This document shows positions 19,403 through 29,208 of a stretch of DNA of 64,000 bases, one piece after another. Numbering within the stretch: the stretch's first letter is position 1; each line of letters begins with the position of its first letter. The notes under the pieces are model-generated. The model made no database searches, had not been told where the DNA came from, and saw only the letters and a program-made list of their open reading frames with translations. Both the position numbers and the translations under genes were made by a program. Source of the stretch: Terriglobia bacterium (lineage in GTDB: Bacteria > Acidobacteriota > Terriglobia > Bryobacterales > Bryobacteraceae); NCBI GenBank assembly GCA_021324615.1, contig JAJPIT010000113.1, positions 62,001 to 126,000 of the forward strand, read 5' to 3'.

Positions 19403-20193
19403 CTCGATTCTCCTTCCGCAAAAAACTCCCCGCGGGCGACGATCTCGGCCGGGCCGGCGAGAAAAATTTCGTCGTTTTCCCAGCGAACCTGAAGCGAGCC
19501 GGCCGGGGTCCGCACTTCCACCGGGTTGCGCACCAGGCCGCGGGCGGCGGCCGCAGCGGCGGCGCCCGCCGAGCCGGTGCCAGAACTCATTGTCTCACCC
19601 GCGCCGCGCTCCCAGAATCGTACTTCAATCGTATGTGGGTCCAGTACCAGGACAAAGGAAACGTTGGTGCGGTTGGGGAAACGAGGATGATGCTCGATTC
19701 TCTTTCCCAGATCGCGCCAGTCAAGTTCGAAATGGGGAACGAAAACGGCGCATTGAGGATTGCCCACGTTGGCCAGGGTCGCGTCGGCGGATTCGACGTT
19801 CGCCCGCAACTCCTCGATCCGCGCGCGGCCCATGTTCATCTCGAAGATGTGGCTGCGGCCGCGCGTGGCCAGCAGGCGCAGCGTCTTCAGACCGGCGCCG
19901 GTCAAAATGCGCAGCGTTCCGGCCGGGCGCTGGTCCAAAAGATAAAGCGCCACGCAGCGGGTGCCGTTGCCGGAAAGCTCGCTGCGGCTGCCGTCGGAGT
20001 TGTAGAGCTCGATGGCGGCATCGGCTTCGCCCGACTGCGAAACCAGGATCCAGCCATCGGCGCCGACCCCGGTGTGGCGGTCGCAAATCGCTATGGACAG
20101 AGCGGCGCAATCGGCGCCGGCGGGGATCTCTTCGCGCCGCGTGATCAGAAAATCGTTGCGGTCGCCGTGGGCTTTGGTGAAAGGAATTTTCAT
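19399..20193 (-). CDS. dapF: Diaminopimelate epimerase-like protein with both active-site cysteines replaced
   Basis: 264 residues from the ATG at 20193; the frame is open further upstream but that extension reads through the neighbouring GT-C gene. The fold signatures are clear: FTKAHGDRNDF, IELYNSDGSRSELSGNGTRC, NVGNPQCAVF, ERGAGETMSSGTGSAG. DapF works with two cysteines, one in CGNG and one in ACGTG. Here they read SGNG (Ser74) and SSGTG (Ser204). The protein is therefore either a DapF with altered chemistry or an isomerase for another substrate. It overlaps both neighbours by 4 bases and no lysine-pathway genes are near. Confidence 0.88.
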   Translation of the reverse strand: MKIPFTKAHGDRNDFLITRREEIPAGADCAALSIAICDRHTGVGADGWILVSQSGEADAAIELYNSDGSRSELSGNGTRCVALYLLDQRPAGTLRILTGAGLKTLRLLATRGRSHIFEMNMGRARIEELRANVESADATLANVGNPQCAVFVPHFELDWRDLGKRIEHHPRFPNRTNVSFVLVLDPHTIEVRFWERGAGETMSSGTGSAGAAAAAAARGLVRNPVEVRTPAGSLQVRWENDEIFLAGPAEIVARGEFFAEGESS

Positions 20194-21716
20194 GGGCGCT
20201 GGTAAATTTCGATGACGGCTCCCGTTGTCGCGATCCGTTTCCGCAATCGGTAATGAGCGCGCCGCGCGGCGCCCGCCACCTCGTCGCCGGCAAAGCCCAG
20301 CGCCCATTCCTCGCGCAGGAACAGATCGGGCCGGATGAGGGCTGCGTTCCAGGCGGGTCCATTTCCCGAGTGAAGGCCCTCGCGCAGCGGGATGCCGGCC
20401 TGGCGCAAAGCTCCTGTCAGATCGCCGAAGGAAAAAAGGATTCCCGAGCCGCGGCGATAATTCGTTTGGAGAAATTCGGCGGCCTGCCGGATCCACTCGC
20501 GCCGGGCCCGGGAGTTGCGCTCGGCTTCCTCCAGGCAGACCGGCCGGTGCGAAATCCAGAACGCAAGCGGAGCCAGCCCGCACACAATGGCAGCGAGGAT
20601 CGCGCCCTTCCGCGCCGGCGCGGAGCCAATCGCGGCCGGGCTCCGGGGCCGGGGAGCCTCCAGCAGCGTCACGATGGCGCCGGCCGCGAACGCCGCCAGC
20701 ATCACCACCGCCAGGGCGTAGCGCGTATTGTAAAAACTGTACGGCCAAAGGCCGGGCACGAAAATCGGCGTTCCCGAAGAATGCATGCTTAAAACGAAAA
20801 ATATCGGCGCCAGGGATAAAAACAACAGCGGCCAGGCCGCCTTGCGCAACAAAGCAAGGATCGCGCCGGCCGCTCCCAGCACAATCGCGATGGGCCCACA
20901 AACAAGCCGCGCGGCGGCGAAGTAATATTGGCAGGCCTTGCGCCAATCGTGATCGCCGGGATACGGGCTCCTTCCCGCCGCCCGCTGCCGCTGGTAAATC
21001 GCCAGCGCGGACCACGGCCCGTGATAAAACTCGAGCGCGTCGCCGTAATAATAACGATTGTGCGCCAGCCAGGCCAGCGGCCCGAGCAATGCGATCGCGC
21101 CGAACAGCACGGCGTGCCATTTCCGCCGGGCGATAAACAGAAAATAGATCGCCACAAACGGGATGAAAAACCATCCTTCATAACGCGTCAGGGAAGCGGC
21201 GAAGGCGGCGATTCCGGCGAAAAGAATCGCGAAAATCGATTGCGAATCGCGAAACCAGACCGTCGACCACAGCAGCGCGGCGGAGCAGGCGGCAAACGGC
21301 AGCTCCGTCATCGCCGTCGATCCCAGATACAGCACGTTCGGATTCAACGCGAAGATCAGGACCGCGGCAAAGGCCGCCGCCGCGGAAAGATAAACGCGCC
21401 GCGCGGCGGCGAACAGAAACGCTCCGGCCAGAACGAGCGCCACCGGCGAAACGACCGCGCCGGCGGCTCCGGACTGCCACCATCCGCCGTGCATTGCGGC
21501 GGGAATCATCAGGATGTGCGGCAAGGGCAGCCACACCGTGCCGATCTGCTCCGGACCCGGCGTGCGCGAATCGAGAATCCGCCGGGCGATGTTCAGATGC
21601 GCCTCGGCGTCGCCGTCGTAAAGCGTGTAGCCGCGGGCCAGCGAGTAGCGCACGGCGGCGGCGGCGGCGAGCGTTAAGAACGCCAGGACGCCCGCCAGCT
21701 CCAAAAATCGGCGCAT
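20190..21716 (-). CDS. Multi-pass membrane protein, GT-C/PMT-like glycosyltransferase
   Basis: 508 residues with roughly eleven hydrophobic helices. The first periplasmic loop has YTLYDGDAEAHLNIARRIL, where the acidic D-D-E pair matches the metal/phosphate-binding aspartates of GT-C enzymes, and a second loop carries YEGWFF. Such proteins transfer sugars from polyprenyl-phosphate carriers outside the membrane. The soluble C-terminal part (from about 400) has no motif I recognise. It overlaps dapF by 4 bases and follows the dehydratase gene by 4. Acceptor and sugar are unknown. Confidence 0.75.
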   Translation of the reverse strand: MRRFLELAGVLAFLTLAAAAAVRYSLARGYTLYDGDAEAHLNIARRILDSRTPGPEQIGTVWLPLPHILMIPAAMHGGWWQSGAAGAVVSPVALVLAGAFLFAAARRVYLSAAAAFAAVLIFALNPNVLYLGSTAMTELPFAACSAALLWSTVWFRDSQSIFAILFAGIAAFAASLTRYEGWFFIPFVAIYFLFIARRKWHAVLFGAIALLGPLAWLAHNRYYYGDALEFYHGPWSALAIYQRQRAAGRSPYPGDHDWRKACQYYFAAARLVCGPIAIVLGAAGAILALLRKAAWPLLFLSLAPIFFVLSMHSSGTPIFVPGLWPYSFYNTRYALAVVMLAAFAAGAIVTLLEAPRPRSPAAIGSAPARKGAILAAIVCGLAPLAFWISHRPVCLEEAERNSRARREWIRQAAEFLQTNYRRGSGILFSFGDLTGALRQAGIPLREGLHSGNGPAWNAALIRPDLFLREEWALGFAGDEVAGAARRAHYRLRKRIATTGAVIEIYQRP

Positions 21717-21720
21717 CGCA

Positions 21721-22683
21721 TCAGCCCATCGACTGGATGCGCGCGAAATCTTCGCAGGAAATATTTCCGCCGCAGAAAACCAGCACCACGTGGCGTTCGG
21801 AGGAAAAATTGTCCTTCAGGCGCTCGGCCGCGGCCAAAGTGCAGGACGCGGCGGGCTCGGTCAGCACCTTCATCCGTTCCAGGATCAGCTTCATAGCCGC
21901 AACCGCTTCGCGATCCGGCACTACGGTGACGCTTTCCAGAAGCCGCCTGGCCATCTCCAGCGTCCGCTCGGAGGGGGCTGGCGCGCCCAGCGTCCGCGCC
22001 ACCGAAGCGATGCTGTCCAGCGTGACGATCCGTCCCGCCGCCAGCGACTTCGACATGCAATCGGCGCCTTCGGTCTCGACGCCCCAAACGCGAACTGACG
22101 GCTTGAGCGACTTCACCGCGGTGGCGATGCCTCCCATGAATCCTCCGCCGCCGATGCTGACGATCACATCGGTCACCTGCGGCGCGTCCTCCAGAATCTC
22201 CAGTCCGGCCGTGCCTTGTCCGGCCATCACCAGCGGATCGTCAAAGGGATGAATATAGGCCCAGCCGTCTTTCTCGTACTCGCTCACGGCGGCGAAAGCC
22301 GCACTGGCGTTCGGCGCGAACTTCACCTCGGCGCCGTAGCCGCGGGTGGCCTCGACGTAATTTCGCGGCGTCGATTCCGGCATCAGCAGCAGCGCCTTCA
22401 ATCCCAAGGCACGGGCCACGTAGGCGACGGCCTGCGCGTGATTGCCGCCGCTGACCCCGACGATGCCGCGCCCGCGCTCTTCCGGCCGCAGGCTCAGGGC
22501 TTTATTAAATGCGCCGCGGACCTTGAATGATCCGGTTTTTTGAAACAGCTCGAGTTTGACGTATACGTTGGTCCGCAGGCGTTCGCTGAGCGTCGCGCTG
22601 GGGGTGAGCGGGGTTCGGCGCACGCAGGGCGCGATGCGTTGCCGCGCCGCTTGAATCTGCGCCAGAGAAAGAGCGTCAGACAT
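21721..22683 (-). CDS. PLP-dependent threonine/serine dehydratase
   Basis: 320 residues, the length of the short catabolic type without a regulatory ACT domain. The PLP lysine is K54 in GSFKVRGAFNK; the phosphate-binding glycine loop is SIGGGGFMGG, and the asparagine loop SGGNHAQAVA is present. Reaction: threonine to 2-oxobutyrate or serine to pyruvate; serine racemase activity is also seen in this fold. First gene of the operon running down to the amidase; divergent from the OsmC gene 34 bases away. Confidence 0.9.
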   Translation of the reverse strand: MSDALSLAQIQAARQRIAPCVRRTPLTPSATLSERLRTNVYVKLELFQKTGSFKVRGAFNKALSLRPEERGRGIVGVSGGNHAQAVAYVARALGLKALLLMPESTPRNYVEATRGYGAEVKFAPNASAAFAAVSEYEKDGWAYIHPFDDPLVMAGQGTAGLEILEDAPQVTDVIVSIGGGGFMGGIATAVKSLKPSVRVWGVETEGADCMSKSLAAGRIVTLDSIASVARTLGAPAPSERTLEMARRLLESVTVVPDREAVAAMKLILERMKVLTEPAASCTLAAAERLKDNFSSERHVVLVFCGGNISCEDFARIQSMG

Positions 22684-22717
22684 GGACTCTTCAGTTTAAA
22701 CCAGCTACCTTGAAGAA

Positions 22718-23212
22718 ATGAAACGTGATTTTGCCACCGTGCAGTACGCTGGAAACGACTATTTCGTGGCCGTCCCCCCGCGCGGGCACGCCATTGCCCT
22801 GGATATGGACGGCGCGCGAAGCGACGCTTCCAGCCCGCTGGAGCTGTTGCTGGTCGCCCTGGGCGGATGCACCGGCGCCGACGTCATCTCGATCTTGAGG
22901 AAAAAACGCCAGCGGGTCACCGAATATCGCGTCGAAGTGCGCGGCGAGCGCCGCGAGGAGTATCCCAAAAGCTTCCGCCGCATGGAAGTGCGCCACATCC
23001 TGCGCGGCCACGCGCTCTCTCCCGCGGCGGTGGAGCAGGCAATCGAGTTGTCCAACACCAAGTACTGCGGCGTGGCGGCCTCCTTGCGCCCCACCGTGGA
23101 GATCGTGAGCTCCTACGAAATCCACCCGGCGGAGGAGACCGCCGAAACCGGCGCGGCCGCCGAAGAAACTACTTCGCCTTCTTCTGCTTCTGCTGGCCGA
23201 CGCGGACTTTGA
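22718..23212 (+). CDS. OsmC/Ohr family peroxidase-like protein
   Basis: 164 residues. The two redox cysteines expected for the family are C51 in ALGGCTGADV and C117 in NTKYCGVAAS. Sequence around LELLLVALGGC fits the OsmC branch rather than Ohr. Known role: thiol-dependent reduction of organic hydroperoxides. The last 20 or so residues are a low-complexity tail (EETTSPSSAS) that overlaps the convergent 69-codon gene by 44 bases. Confidence 0.9.
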   Translation: MKRDFATVQYAGNDYFVAVPPRGHAIALDMDGARSDASSPLELLLVALGGCTGADVISILRKKRQRVTEYRVEVRGERREEYPKSFRRMEVRHILRGHALSPAAVEQAIELSNTKYCGVAASLRPTVEIVSSYEIHPAEETAETGAAAEETTSPSSASAGRRGL

Positions 23213-23378
23213 ACTGTTTCTGCTGCGCTTCCTGGTGCGCCTTCCAGTCAAAGCGCTGCGCCGCTTCGGACAGGTACTGATTCACGTCGATATTTTTCGG
23301 CAGCACCGCCATCAGCGTGGCCGTCATGGATCCGTCCGGGCTGCTGATGCGATACCGCTTCACGTTCGGGATGGACAT
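23169..23378 (-). CDS. Small basic protein of unknown function
   Basis: 69 residues: MSIPNVKRYRISSPDG opening, a beta-rich middle with MTATLMAVLPKNIDV, then a Gln/Lys-rich tail ending KQKKAK. It converges with and overlaps the end of the OsmC gene. The N-terminal half reads like a real globular sequence, which favours it over a chance frame, but I recognise no family. Confidence 0.5.
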   Translation of the reverse strand: MSIPNVKRYRISSPDGSMTATLMAVLPKNIDVNQYLSEAAQRFDWKAHQEAQQKQFKVRVGQQKQKKAK

Positions 23379-23405
23379 ACACCGTCAAGATAACATAGAT
23401 TCAGA

Positions 23406-23798
23406 ATGTCTTCCATTCCGGTAGGGACGCGCGGCGAGCATCGGATGGTCGTAACCCCCGAGCTGGCGATAAACTTTCTTGGAGTCGAGGCGGCGCGCGT
23501 GCTGGCGACGCCGGCCCTGATCATGCAGCTTGAAATGACGGCCCGCGACTCCATCGTGCCGCTGCTCGAGGCGGGTTTCGATTCGGTGGGCACGGAGGTC
23601 CACGTCCGGCACCTGGCGGCCACGCCCCTCGGAATGCAGGTCACCCTTCACAGCGAAGTCGTCCAAGTCAACGGCCGCACGGTCCGCTTTAAAGTGGAGG
23701 CGTTCGACGAAAGGGAAAAGATCGCCGAGGGAACCCACGACCGCTACATCGTAAACATCGAACGGTTCGCCCAGCGCCTGGCGGTAAAACGCGGGTAG
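23406..23798 (+). CDS. Hot-dog-fold thioesterase (FlK-like)
   Basis: 130 residues, single hot-dog domain. The order VGTRGEHRMVVTPELAINFLG, LMQLEMTARDS and SVGTEVHVRHLAATPLGMQV matches the fluoroacetyl-CoA thioesterase-like group, where the VGTxVxVxHxxATP segment holds the catalytic residues. The group hydrolyses small acyl-CoAs or serves unknown housekeeping roles. It starts 28 bases from the divergent 69-codon gene. Confidence 0.88.
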   Translation: MSSIPVGTRGEHRMVVTPELAINFLGVEAARVLATPALIMQLEMTARDSIVPLLEAGFDSVGTEVHVRHLAATPLGMQVTLHSEVVQVNGRTVRFKVEAFDEREKIAEGTHDRYIVNIERFAQRLAVKRG

Positions 23799-23835
23799 TC
23801 TCGCGGCGGGCACGGTGAAATCAACCCGCTTCCGC

Positions 23836-24450
23836 TTAATGCCCCAGATACTGGCCCGTGCTCGCGTCGACGAAAACGGACCACTCCGCCGACGACGCTG
23901 ACTGGCCCCACATCACCCGCCAGGCCGGATTGGGGAAGCGGGGCGTGAACTCGCACAGAAACGTCACCTCCGGCTTGCCGCCCGGTTTTTTCAAATACTC
24001 CGCGCTTTTGGCCACCGCGGTTCGATACGCCTCGGGGGTGTCGATTTGCAAGGCCGCCACCGGAAACGGCTTTTCCTGACCCTGCGGCCCGCGCCAGGCG
24101 TCCTCCAGTCCGGCGAAAACGCCTTTATGCAGGTTGCCCTCGGCCTCTACCGCCGACCAGGTGTAAATCCGCTGGCGCCCTTTGGCCGCCGAGACCCATA
24201 AAATCTCCCACGCGCCGGCCTTGCCGTCGGCCGACTTCGGCTCCGGCAGATTGAAGCTCCGGATGCGCATCGGCTGGCAATCCGCCGCCCAGCTCCGCGC
24301 CTGCGGATACGTCATTTGAAACGCCTGCCGTCCGGTGATCGGCGCGGCCGGCGGCTCCGGCGCCTTCTTGGCCGCGGGAGCGGGCGTTTCCGAGCAGGCC
24401 GCCAGCAACAGCGCGGCGCTCAGAGCGATCGAGAGTCTCATCTCCTTCAC
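23836..24450 (-). CDS. Predicted lipoprotein of unknown function
   Basis: 204 residues (GTG start at 24450; ATG three codons later also possible). A lipoprotein signal with lipobox LLLAAC sits at the N-terminus, followed by an Ala/Pro-rich linker ([12 protein letters not shown]) and a globular domain with [34 protein letters not shown] and [13 protein letters not shown]. The pattern of two repeated W-rich beta segments resembles PepSY-like inhibitory domains only loosely. Probably inner- or outer-membrane anchored. No functional call is made. Confidence 0.75.
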   Translation of the reverse strand: MKEMRLSIALSAALLLAACSETPAPAAKKAPEPPAAPITGRQAFQMTYPQARSWAADCQPMRIRSFNLPEPKSADGKAGAWEILWVSAAKGRQRIYTWSAVEAEGNLHKGVFAGLEDAWRGPQGQEKPFPVAALQIDTPEAYRTAVAKSAEYLKKPGGKPEVTFLCEFTPRFPNPAWRVMWGQSASSAEWSVFVDASTGQYLGH

Positions 24451-24515
24451 TGTGTCGTTTCCCGCCGCGCCGTGTCAACATCGCCGCCCGGAAACCGCCG
24501 ATAATAGAAACCGCT

Positions 24516-25694
24516 ATGCCCTTCGACTTCTCGCCGAAATCCCGCGACCTGCAATCCCGCCTGGAGGCCTTCATGCGCGATCATATCTATCCCAACGAGC
24601 GCCTCTACCACGCCCAAATCCAGCAGGACCGCTGGCGGCCGGTTCCCATCATCGAAGAGCTCAAGCCCAAGGCCCGCGCCGCCGGGCTCTGGAACCTGTT
24701 TCTAGAGCTCAGCAACCTGGACTATGCTCCCCTGTGCGAGATCATGGGCCGTTCGGCGATGGCCCCGGAAGTCTTCAACTGCTCGGCGCCGGACACCGGC
24801 AACATGGAGGTCCTCCATCGCTACGGCACCGAGGAGCAAAAGGAAAAATGGTTGAAGCCGCTGCTTGCGGGGGAGATCCGCTCGTGCTTCTCGATGACCG
24901 AAAAAGACGTGGCCTCCTCCGACGCCACCAACATCCGGGCCAGCATCGTGCGCGACGGGGATCATTATGTCATCAACGGCCGCAAATGGTGGTCGAGCGG
25001 GGCGGGCGATCCGCGCTGCAAAATCTCCATTTTCATGGGCAAAACCGATCCCTCCGCGCCAAAACATAAACAGCAGTCGATGATTTTAGTCCCGCTCGAC
25101 ACCCCCGGCGTCAAGATCGAGCGCCTGCTCACCGTTTTCGGCTACGATCACGCCCCGCACGGCCACGCGGAAATGACCTTCACCAATGTCCGCGTGCCTG
25201 CCTCCAATATCCTGCTCGGGGAAGGCCGCGGCTTCGAAATCGCGCAGGGCCGCCTGGGCCCCGGCCGCATCCATCACTGCATGCGGCTGATCGGGCAGGC
25301 CGAGCGGGCTCTGGAAGCGATGTGCCGCCGTGTCCAATGCCGCACCGCTTTCGGCAAAAAAATCGCCGAAATGGGCACCATTCGCGCCGATATCGCGCAT
25401 TCCCGCATGGAAATCGAGCAGGCCCGGCTGCTGGTGCTCAAAGCCGCGCACATGATGGATACCGCCGGCAACAAGGCTGCCCGCGCCGAAATCGCCATGA
25501 TCAAAGTGGTCGCGCCCAACATGGCGCTGCGCGTCATCGACCGCGCCATTCAAGCCCACGGCGGCGCCGGCGTCAGCCAGGACTTCGAGCTGGCCGCCAT
25601 GTGGGCCAACAGCCGCACGCTGCGCCTGGCCGACGGTCCCGATGAAGTGCACACCGAAACGGTCGCCAAGCTCGAATTGGCGCGCTATGAGTGA
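24516..25694 (+). CDS. Acyl-CoA dehydrogenase, ACAD10/11-like
   Basis: 392 residues, full length for the FAD-dependent family. The FAD-binding run [18 protein letters not shown], the [13 protein letters not shown] segment and the C-terminal [15 protein letters not shown] are characteristic; the [13 protein letters not shown] wording is the ACAD10/11 subgroup, which handles unusual long or branched acyl-CoAs. Divergent from the lipoprotein gene. Together with the FadB/J fusion at 14.3 kb and the thioesterase at 23.4 kb it suggests active fatty-acid breakdown, although they are not in one operon. Confidence 0.93.
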   Translation: MPFDFSPKSRDLQSRLEAFMRDHIYPNERLYHAQIQQDRWRPVPIIEELKPKARAAGLWNLFLELSNLDYAPLCEIMGRSAMAPEVFNCSAPDTGNMEVLHRYGTEEQKEKWLKPLLAGEIRSCFSMTEKDVASSDATNIRASIVRDGDHYVINGRKWWSSGAGDPRCKISIFMGKTDPSAPKHKQQSMILVPLDTPGVKIERLLTVFGYDHAPHGHAEMTFTNVRVPASNILLGEGRGFEIAQGRLGPGRIHHCMRLIGQAERALEAMCRRVQCRTAFGKKIAEMGTIRADIAHSRMEIEQARLLVLKAAHMMDTAGNKAARAEIAMIKVVAPNMALRVIDRAIQAHGGAGVSQDFELAAMWANSRTLRLADGPDEVHTETVAKLELARYE

Positions 25695-25772
25695 TGGCAA
25701 CGCGCTCTCCCGCCGCGCCGCCGGCTAACCAAACCACGCCGGGCGCGTCCAAAGATCTACATCGGGGTCTGG

Positions 25773-25781
25773 TGATATAAT
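25773..25781 (+). promoter_or_regulatory. Extended -10 promoter of the Oar-like receptor
   Basis: TGATATAAT combines an extended TGn motif with a perfect TATAAT (25776-25781), 46 bases before the ATG at 25828. No good -35 is seen 17 bases upstream, as is common for extended -10 promoters. The surrounding DNA is otherwise GC-rich. Confidence 0.5.
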
Positions 25782-25827
25782 TCCGCTATCCTCGCATGTC
25801 GTAATTCGGTGGAAAAGGGAGTTCGTT

Positions 25828-28800
25828 ATGAAAAATGGAATGTGGAAGTGCGCGGCGGCTGTGCTGGCGCTGGTTTCCCTCTCGTTTGGACAGAACATCC
25901 GCGGCACCATTCTGGGAACGGTCCGCGACGCCACCGGCGCGGTGGTCAGCGGCGCGAAAGTCACGGTTAAGCAGCCCGCTACAGGGTTGACCCAAACCAA
26001 AACCACCAGCGACACCGGCGATTATCTGTTCACCGAGCTTCCCGTCGGCACCTACACAGTGACCGCCGAGCAGAGCGGCTTTAAAACAGAGACGCGCGAA
26101 AATGTTCTGCTCGAGGTGGACGCCCGCGTGCGCGAGGATTTTACGCTCACCGTCGGCCAGGTAACGGAGACGCTGGCGGTGGAAGCCTCCGCGCCGGTGA
26201 TCAGCACGGATTCGGCGACCGTCGGCAACGTCATCGACAACAAGCAGGTCACCGAGCTTCCGCTGAACGGCCGCAATCCCCTGCAACTGACGCTGCTGGT
26301 GCCGGGCGCCAATTTCGGCGTCAAGGGATCGCAGAACCAGACCCAGGGCGGATCCATCTCGGTGAACGGCGCGCGCGAGCAGGCCAACAACTTCCTGCTG
26401 GACGGCGTGGATAATAACGATCTGGCGATCAACCAGTATTCCGTGGCCATCTCCACCGAAGCGATGATGGAGTTCAAGGTCGGCGAGAGCACCTATACGG
26501 CCGAGTACGGCCGCAGCGGCGGCGCGCAGATCAACTACATCACCCGCAGCGGCAGCAACAACTTTCATGGAGTGCTCTACGAATACCTGCGCAACGCCGA
26601 CGTGGACGCGAAAAATTTCTTCGACAAGCCCGGCCCGATCCCGCCTTACAAGCGCAACCAGTTCGGCACCTCCCTGGGCGGCCCGATCAAGAAGGACAAG
26701 ACGTTTTTCTTCTTCAACTGGGAAAGCACGCGCATCCGCCAGTCCATCACCAAGGTCGGCACGGTGCCCACGGCGGCGATGCACAACGGGGATTTCTCGG
26801 CGCTGCTGCCCAACACTGTGATCTACGATCCCAATTCGATCAACAGCGCGGGCCAGCGGTCGCCGTTCAGCGGCAACATCATCCCCAAGGCGGATTTCAA
26901 CAGCGTGGGCGTGGCGGTGCTGAATCTCTATCCGCTGCCCAACGCGCCCAACAACGCCGCCAGCGGCCTGTTCACCTCCACCCAGCCGCTGAGAGATGAC
27001 TTCAATCAGTACACCGGGCGCATCGATCACCGCTTCAGCGACGCCGACAGCCTGTTCGGCCGCTACACCTTCAGCGACGAGAACCGCTTCAACACCTTCG
27101 ATCCCTTCTGCGCCGGATCGCACAACCTGCCCGGCTATGGATGCAACACGCTGAACGGCGGGCAGGGATTTTTGCTCGGGGAGATTCACCTGTTCGGCGC
27201 CGACAAGATCAACGAGCTGCGCCTGGGCTACAATCGCACGCGCGGGGGGATCTTCCAGCAGGATCAGGCCACCGACAACTCCACGGCCCTGGGGATTATG
27301 GGCACCTCGCGTTATCCGCTGGACTTCGGGACGCCGCTGATTTCGCCTTCCGGCTACGATACCGAAGGCGACGCCACCAATCTGCCGCAGGACCGCAAGG
27401 ACAATACCTATCAGGTCACGGAAACGTTTTCCTGGACGCGCGGCAAGCACAACTTCAAGTTTGGCGAGGATTTCCGCGCCTTCCAGTTGAACATTCTCTT
27501 CGACACCACCTCGCGCGGCAGCCTGGTCTTCCAGCCGTTCTACACCACCGCCGCGGCGAATTCGAACTCCGGAGGAAGCTCCATCGCGGAACTTCTGCTC
27601 GGCTACCCGACCACTGCTTCGGTCAGCCGGTCGCTTGCCGGGCTCAATGCTCCCGACATCGGCGCGCAGCGAACCAAGTCGCTTAACTTCTTCGGCCAGG
27701 ACGACTGGCGGGTCACCTCGCATCTGACCCTGAATCTCGGCCTGCGCTGGGAGTACAACACGCCGGTTACCGAAAAGTACAACCACCTGGCGACGTTTGA
27801 CCCCACGGTTCCCGGCGACATCCGCACCGCGACGCCGCAGAAGCCGAATCTCTATACGGCGCCCAAGGCGCAGTTTGCGCCGCGCTTCGGATTCGCCTAC
27901 ACGCCCTTCAATGAGAAGACCGTATTTCGCGGCGGCTACGGCGTTTATTGGGATGAGCGGCTGCTCAACGTTCTTCTGGGTCCCACGCTGAGCCCGCCCT
28001 TCGTCATACCGCTGACCTTTCCGCAATCCGGCAACGGTATTCCGAACATCAGCCTGGCCAATCCCTTCGGCGGGCAGGCTGGCAGCAGCTTCCCCAGTGC
28101 GACCTGGCTCGAAACTCCCTTCCGCAACGGCTATCTCCAGCAGTGGAGCTTCAACGTGCAGCGCCAGCTTCCCACCGATATGGGCGTCACCGTGGGCTAT
28201 GTCGGATCGAAGGGCACGCACCTGGACCACTCCTATAACGACAACCTGCCGCACCCCTCGCCGCTGTTCAGCCAGGCCAACCGGCCCTGGCCGAACTTCA
28301 CCAATGTCACGGTCGACTCGGCTTCCGCCGTTTCCAACTACAACGCTTTGCAGGCTTCGGTGGAGAAGAAGTACTCGCACGGCCTCAGCTATCTGATCGC
28401 CTACACCTATTCCAAATCGATCGACACCGGTTCGGCCTGGAATGCGTCCATCGTCAATCCGTTCAACTTTAAAGCGGAGCGCGGCCTTTCGAGCTTCGAT
28501 ACGCGGAACCGCTTCGTCGCCAGCTACACCTACGATTTGCCGGTAGGAAAAGGGCATGCGCTCGGTTCGCACATGAACGGGGTCGGGCAGGCTCTGTTGG
28601 GCGGATGGCAGACCAACGGAATCCTGACCATTCAATCGGGCAATCCCCTGGATCCGCTGGTTGGCCTGACCACGCTGACGGGAACCAATTCCAACACCCG
28701 TCCCGACGTGGTCGCCGGCTGCGACCCGAACAACTTCCCGCACGATCCCGCCGATTGGTTTAACACGGCCTGCTTCTCGCGCAACTTCCTTGCCCGCTTC

Positions 28801-29061
28801 GGCGATTCGGGCCGTAACGTGATCATCGGGCCCAACACCAAAGACTTCGACGTTTCGCTGCTGAAGAATTTCCCGCTGTTCCATGAAGGCCACTACGTGC
28901 AGTTCCGCGGCGAGTTCTTCAACGTGCTGAATCATCCCAACTTCGACAACCCGACGGTGACGCAAACCAGCGCGACCTTCGGGCGCGTCACTTCGGCCGG
29001 GGTCCAGGACCCGCGTCTGACTTCGCGTCAGATCCAGTTCGCGCTGCGGCTGGTTTTTTAA
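25828..29061 (+). CDS. Oar-like TonB-dependent outer-membrane receptor with carboxypeptidase-regulatory domain
   Basis: 1077 residues. A Sec signal (MKNGMWKCAAAVLALVSLSFGQ) leads into a carboxypeptidase-regulatory-like fold (about 25-105, IRGTILGTVRDATGAVV), then a plug domain with LPLNGRNPLQLTLLVPG and FLLDGVDNNDLAI, and a large 22-strand-type barrel ending in the aromatic RQIQFALRLVF. A good ribosome site (GGGAG) precedes the ATG. Acidobacteria carry many such proteins, thought to import complex carbohydrates or peptides. No SusD partner is next to it. A long frame on the opposite strand is a codon-bias shadow. Confidence 0.93.
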   Translation: MKNGMWKCAAAVLALVSLSFGQNIRGTILGTVRDATGAVVSGAKVTVKQPATGLTQTKTTSDTGDYLFTELPVGTYTVTAEQSGFKTETRENVLLEVDARVREDFTLTVGQVTETLAVEASAPVISTDSATVGNVIDNKQVTELPLNGRNPLQLTLLVPGANFGVKGSQNQTQGGSISVNGAREQANNFLLDGVDNNDLAINQYSVAISTEAMMEFKVGESTYTAEYGRSGGAQINYITRSGSNNFHGVLYEYLRNADVDAKNFFDKPGPIPPYKRNQFGTSLGGPIKKDKTFFFFNWESTRIRQSITKVGTVPTAAMHNGDFSALLPNTVIYDPNSINSAGQRSPFSGNIIPKADFNSVGVAVLNLYPLPNAPNNAASGLFTSTQPLRDDFNQYTGRIDHRFSDADSLFGRYTFSDENRFNTFDPFCAGSHNLPGYGCNTLNGGQGFLLGEIHLFGADKINELRLGYNRTRGGIFQQDQATDNSTALGIMGTSRYPLDFGTPLISPSGYDTEGDATNLPQDRKDNTYQVTETFSWTRGKHNFKFGEDFRAFQLNILFDTTSRGSLVFQPFYTTAAANSNSGGSSIAELLLGYPTTASVSRSLAGLNAPDIGAQRTKSLNFFGQDDWRVTSHLTLNLGLRWEYNTPVTEKYNHLATFDPTVPGDIRTATPQKPNLYTAPKAQFAPRFGFAYTPFNEKTVFRGGYGVYWDERLLNVLLGPTLSPPFVIPLTFPQSGNGIPNISLANPFGGQAGSSFPSATWLETPFRNGYLQQWSFNVQRQLPTDMGVTVGYVGSKGTHLDHSYNDNLPHPSPLFSQANRPWPNFTNVTVDSASAVSNYNALQASVEKKYSHGLSYLIAYTYSKSIDTGSAWNASIVNPFNFKAERGLSSFDTRNRFVASYTYDLPVGKGHALGSHMNGVGQALLGGWQTNGILTIQSGNPLDPLVGLTTLTGTNSNTRPDVVAGCDPNNFPHDPADWFNTACFSRNFLARFGDSGRNVIIGPNTKDFDVSLLKNFPLFHEGHYVQFRGEFFNVLNHPNFDNPTVTQTSATFGRVTSAGVQDPRLTSRQIQFALRLVF

Positions 29062-29208
29062 GGGCGGGGCTGGCGGGCCGAAGCTCCGTGCCGGAGGAAT
29101 GCCATCCGCGGCAAGCTCCGGCGCTTGATCACCGCGATCCGGCGGCGCGCCAGAGCGTCATGGCGCATACCTCCCTAGCTTGCTATTCTGAAACGTGCAC
29201 GGAGCTTG

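Noticed and set aside
19399-21174. 591-codon frame ending in dapF
   Set aside because: Only the last 264 codons match DapF; the upstream part is out of frame with the GT-C membrane gene and has no similarity.
25786-28965. 1059-codon open frame on the minus strand opposite the Oar-like receptor
   Set aside because: It has no recognisable domain, is Arg/Gly/Val-rich and follows the receptor's third-codon-position GC bias; the plus-strand frame has signal peptide, regulatory domain and barrel.
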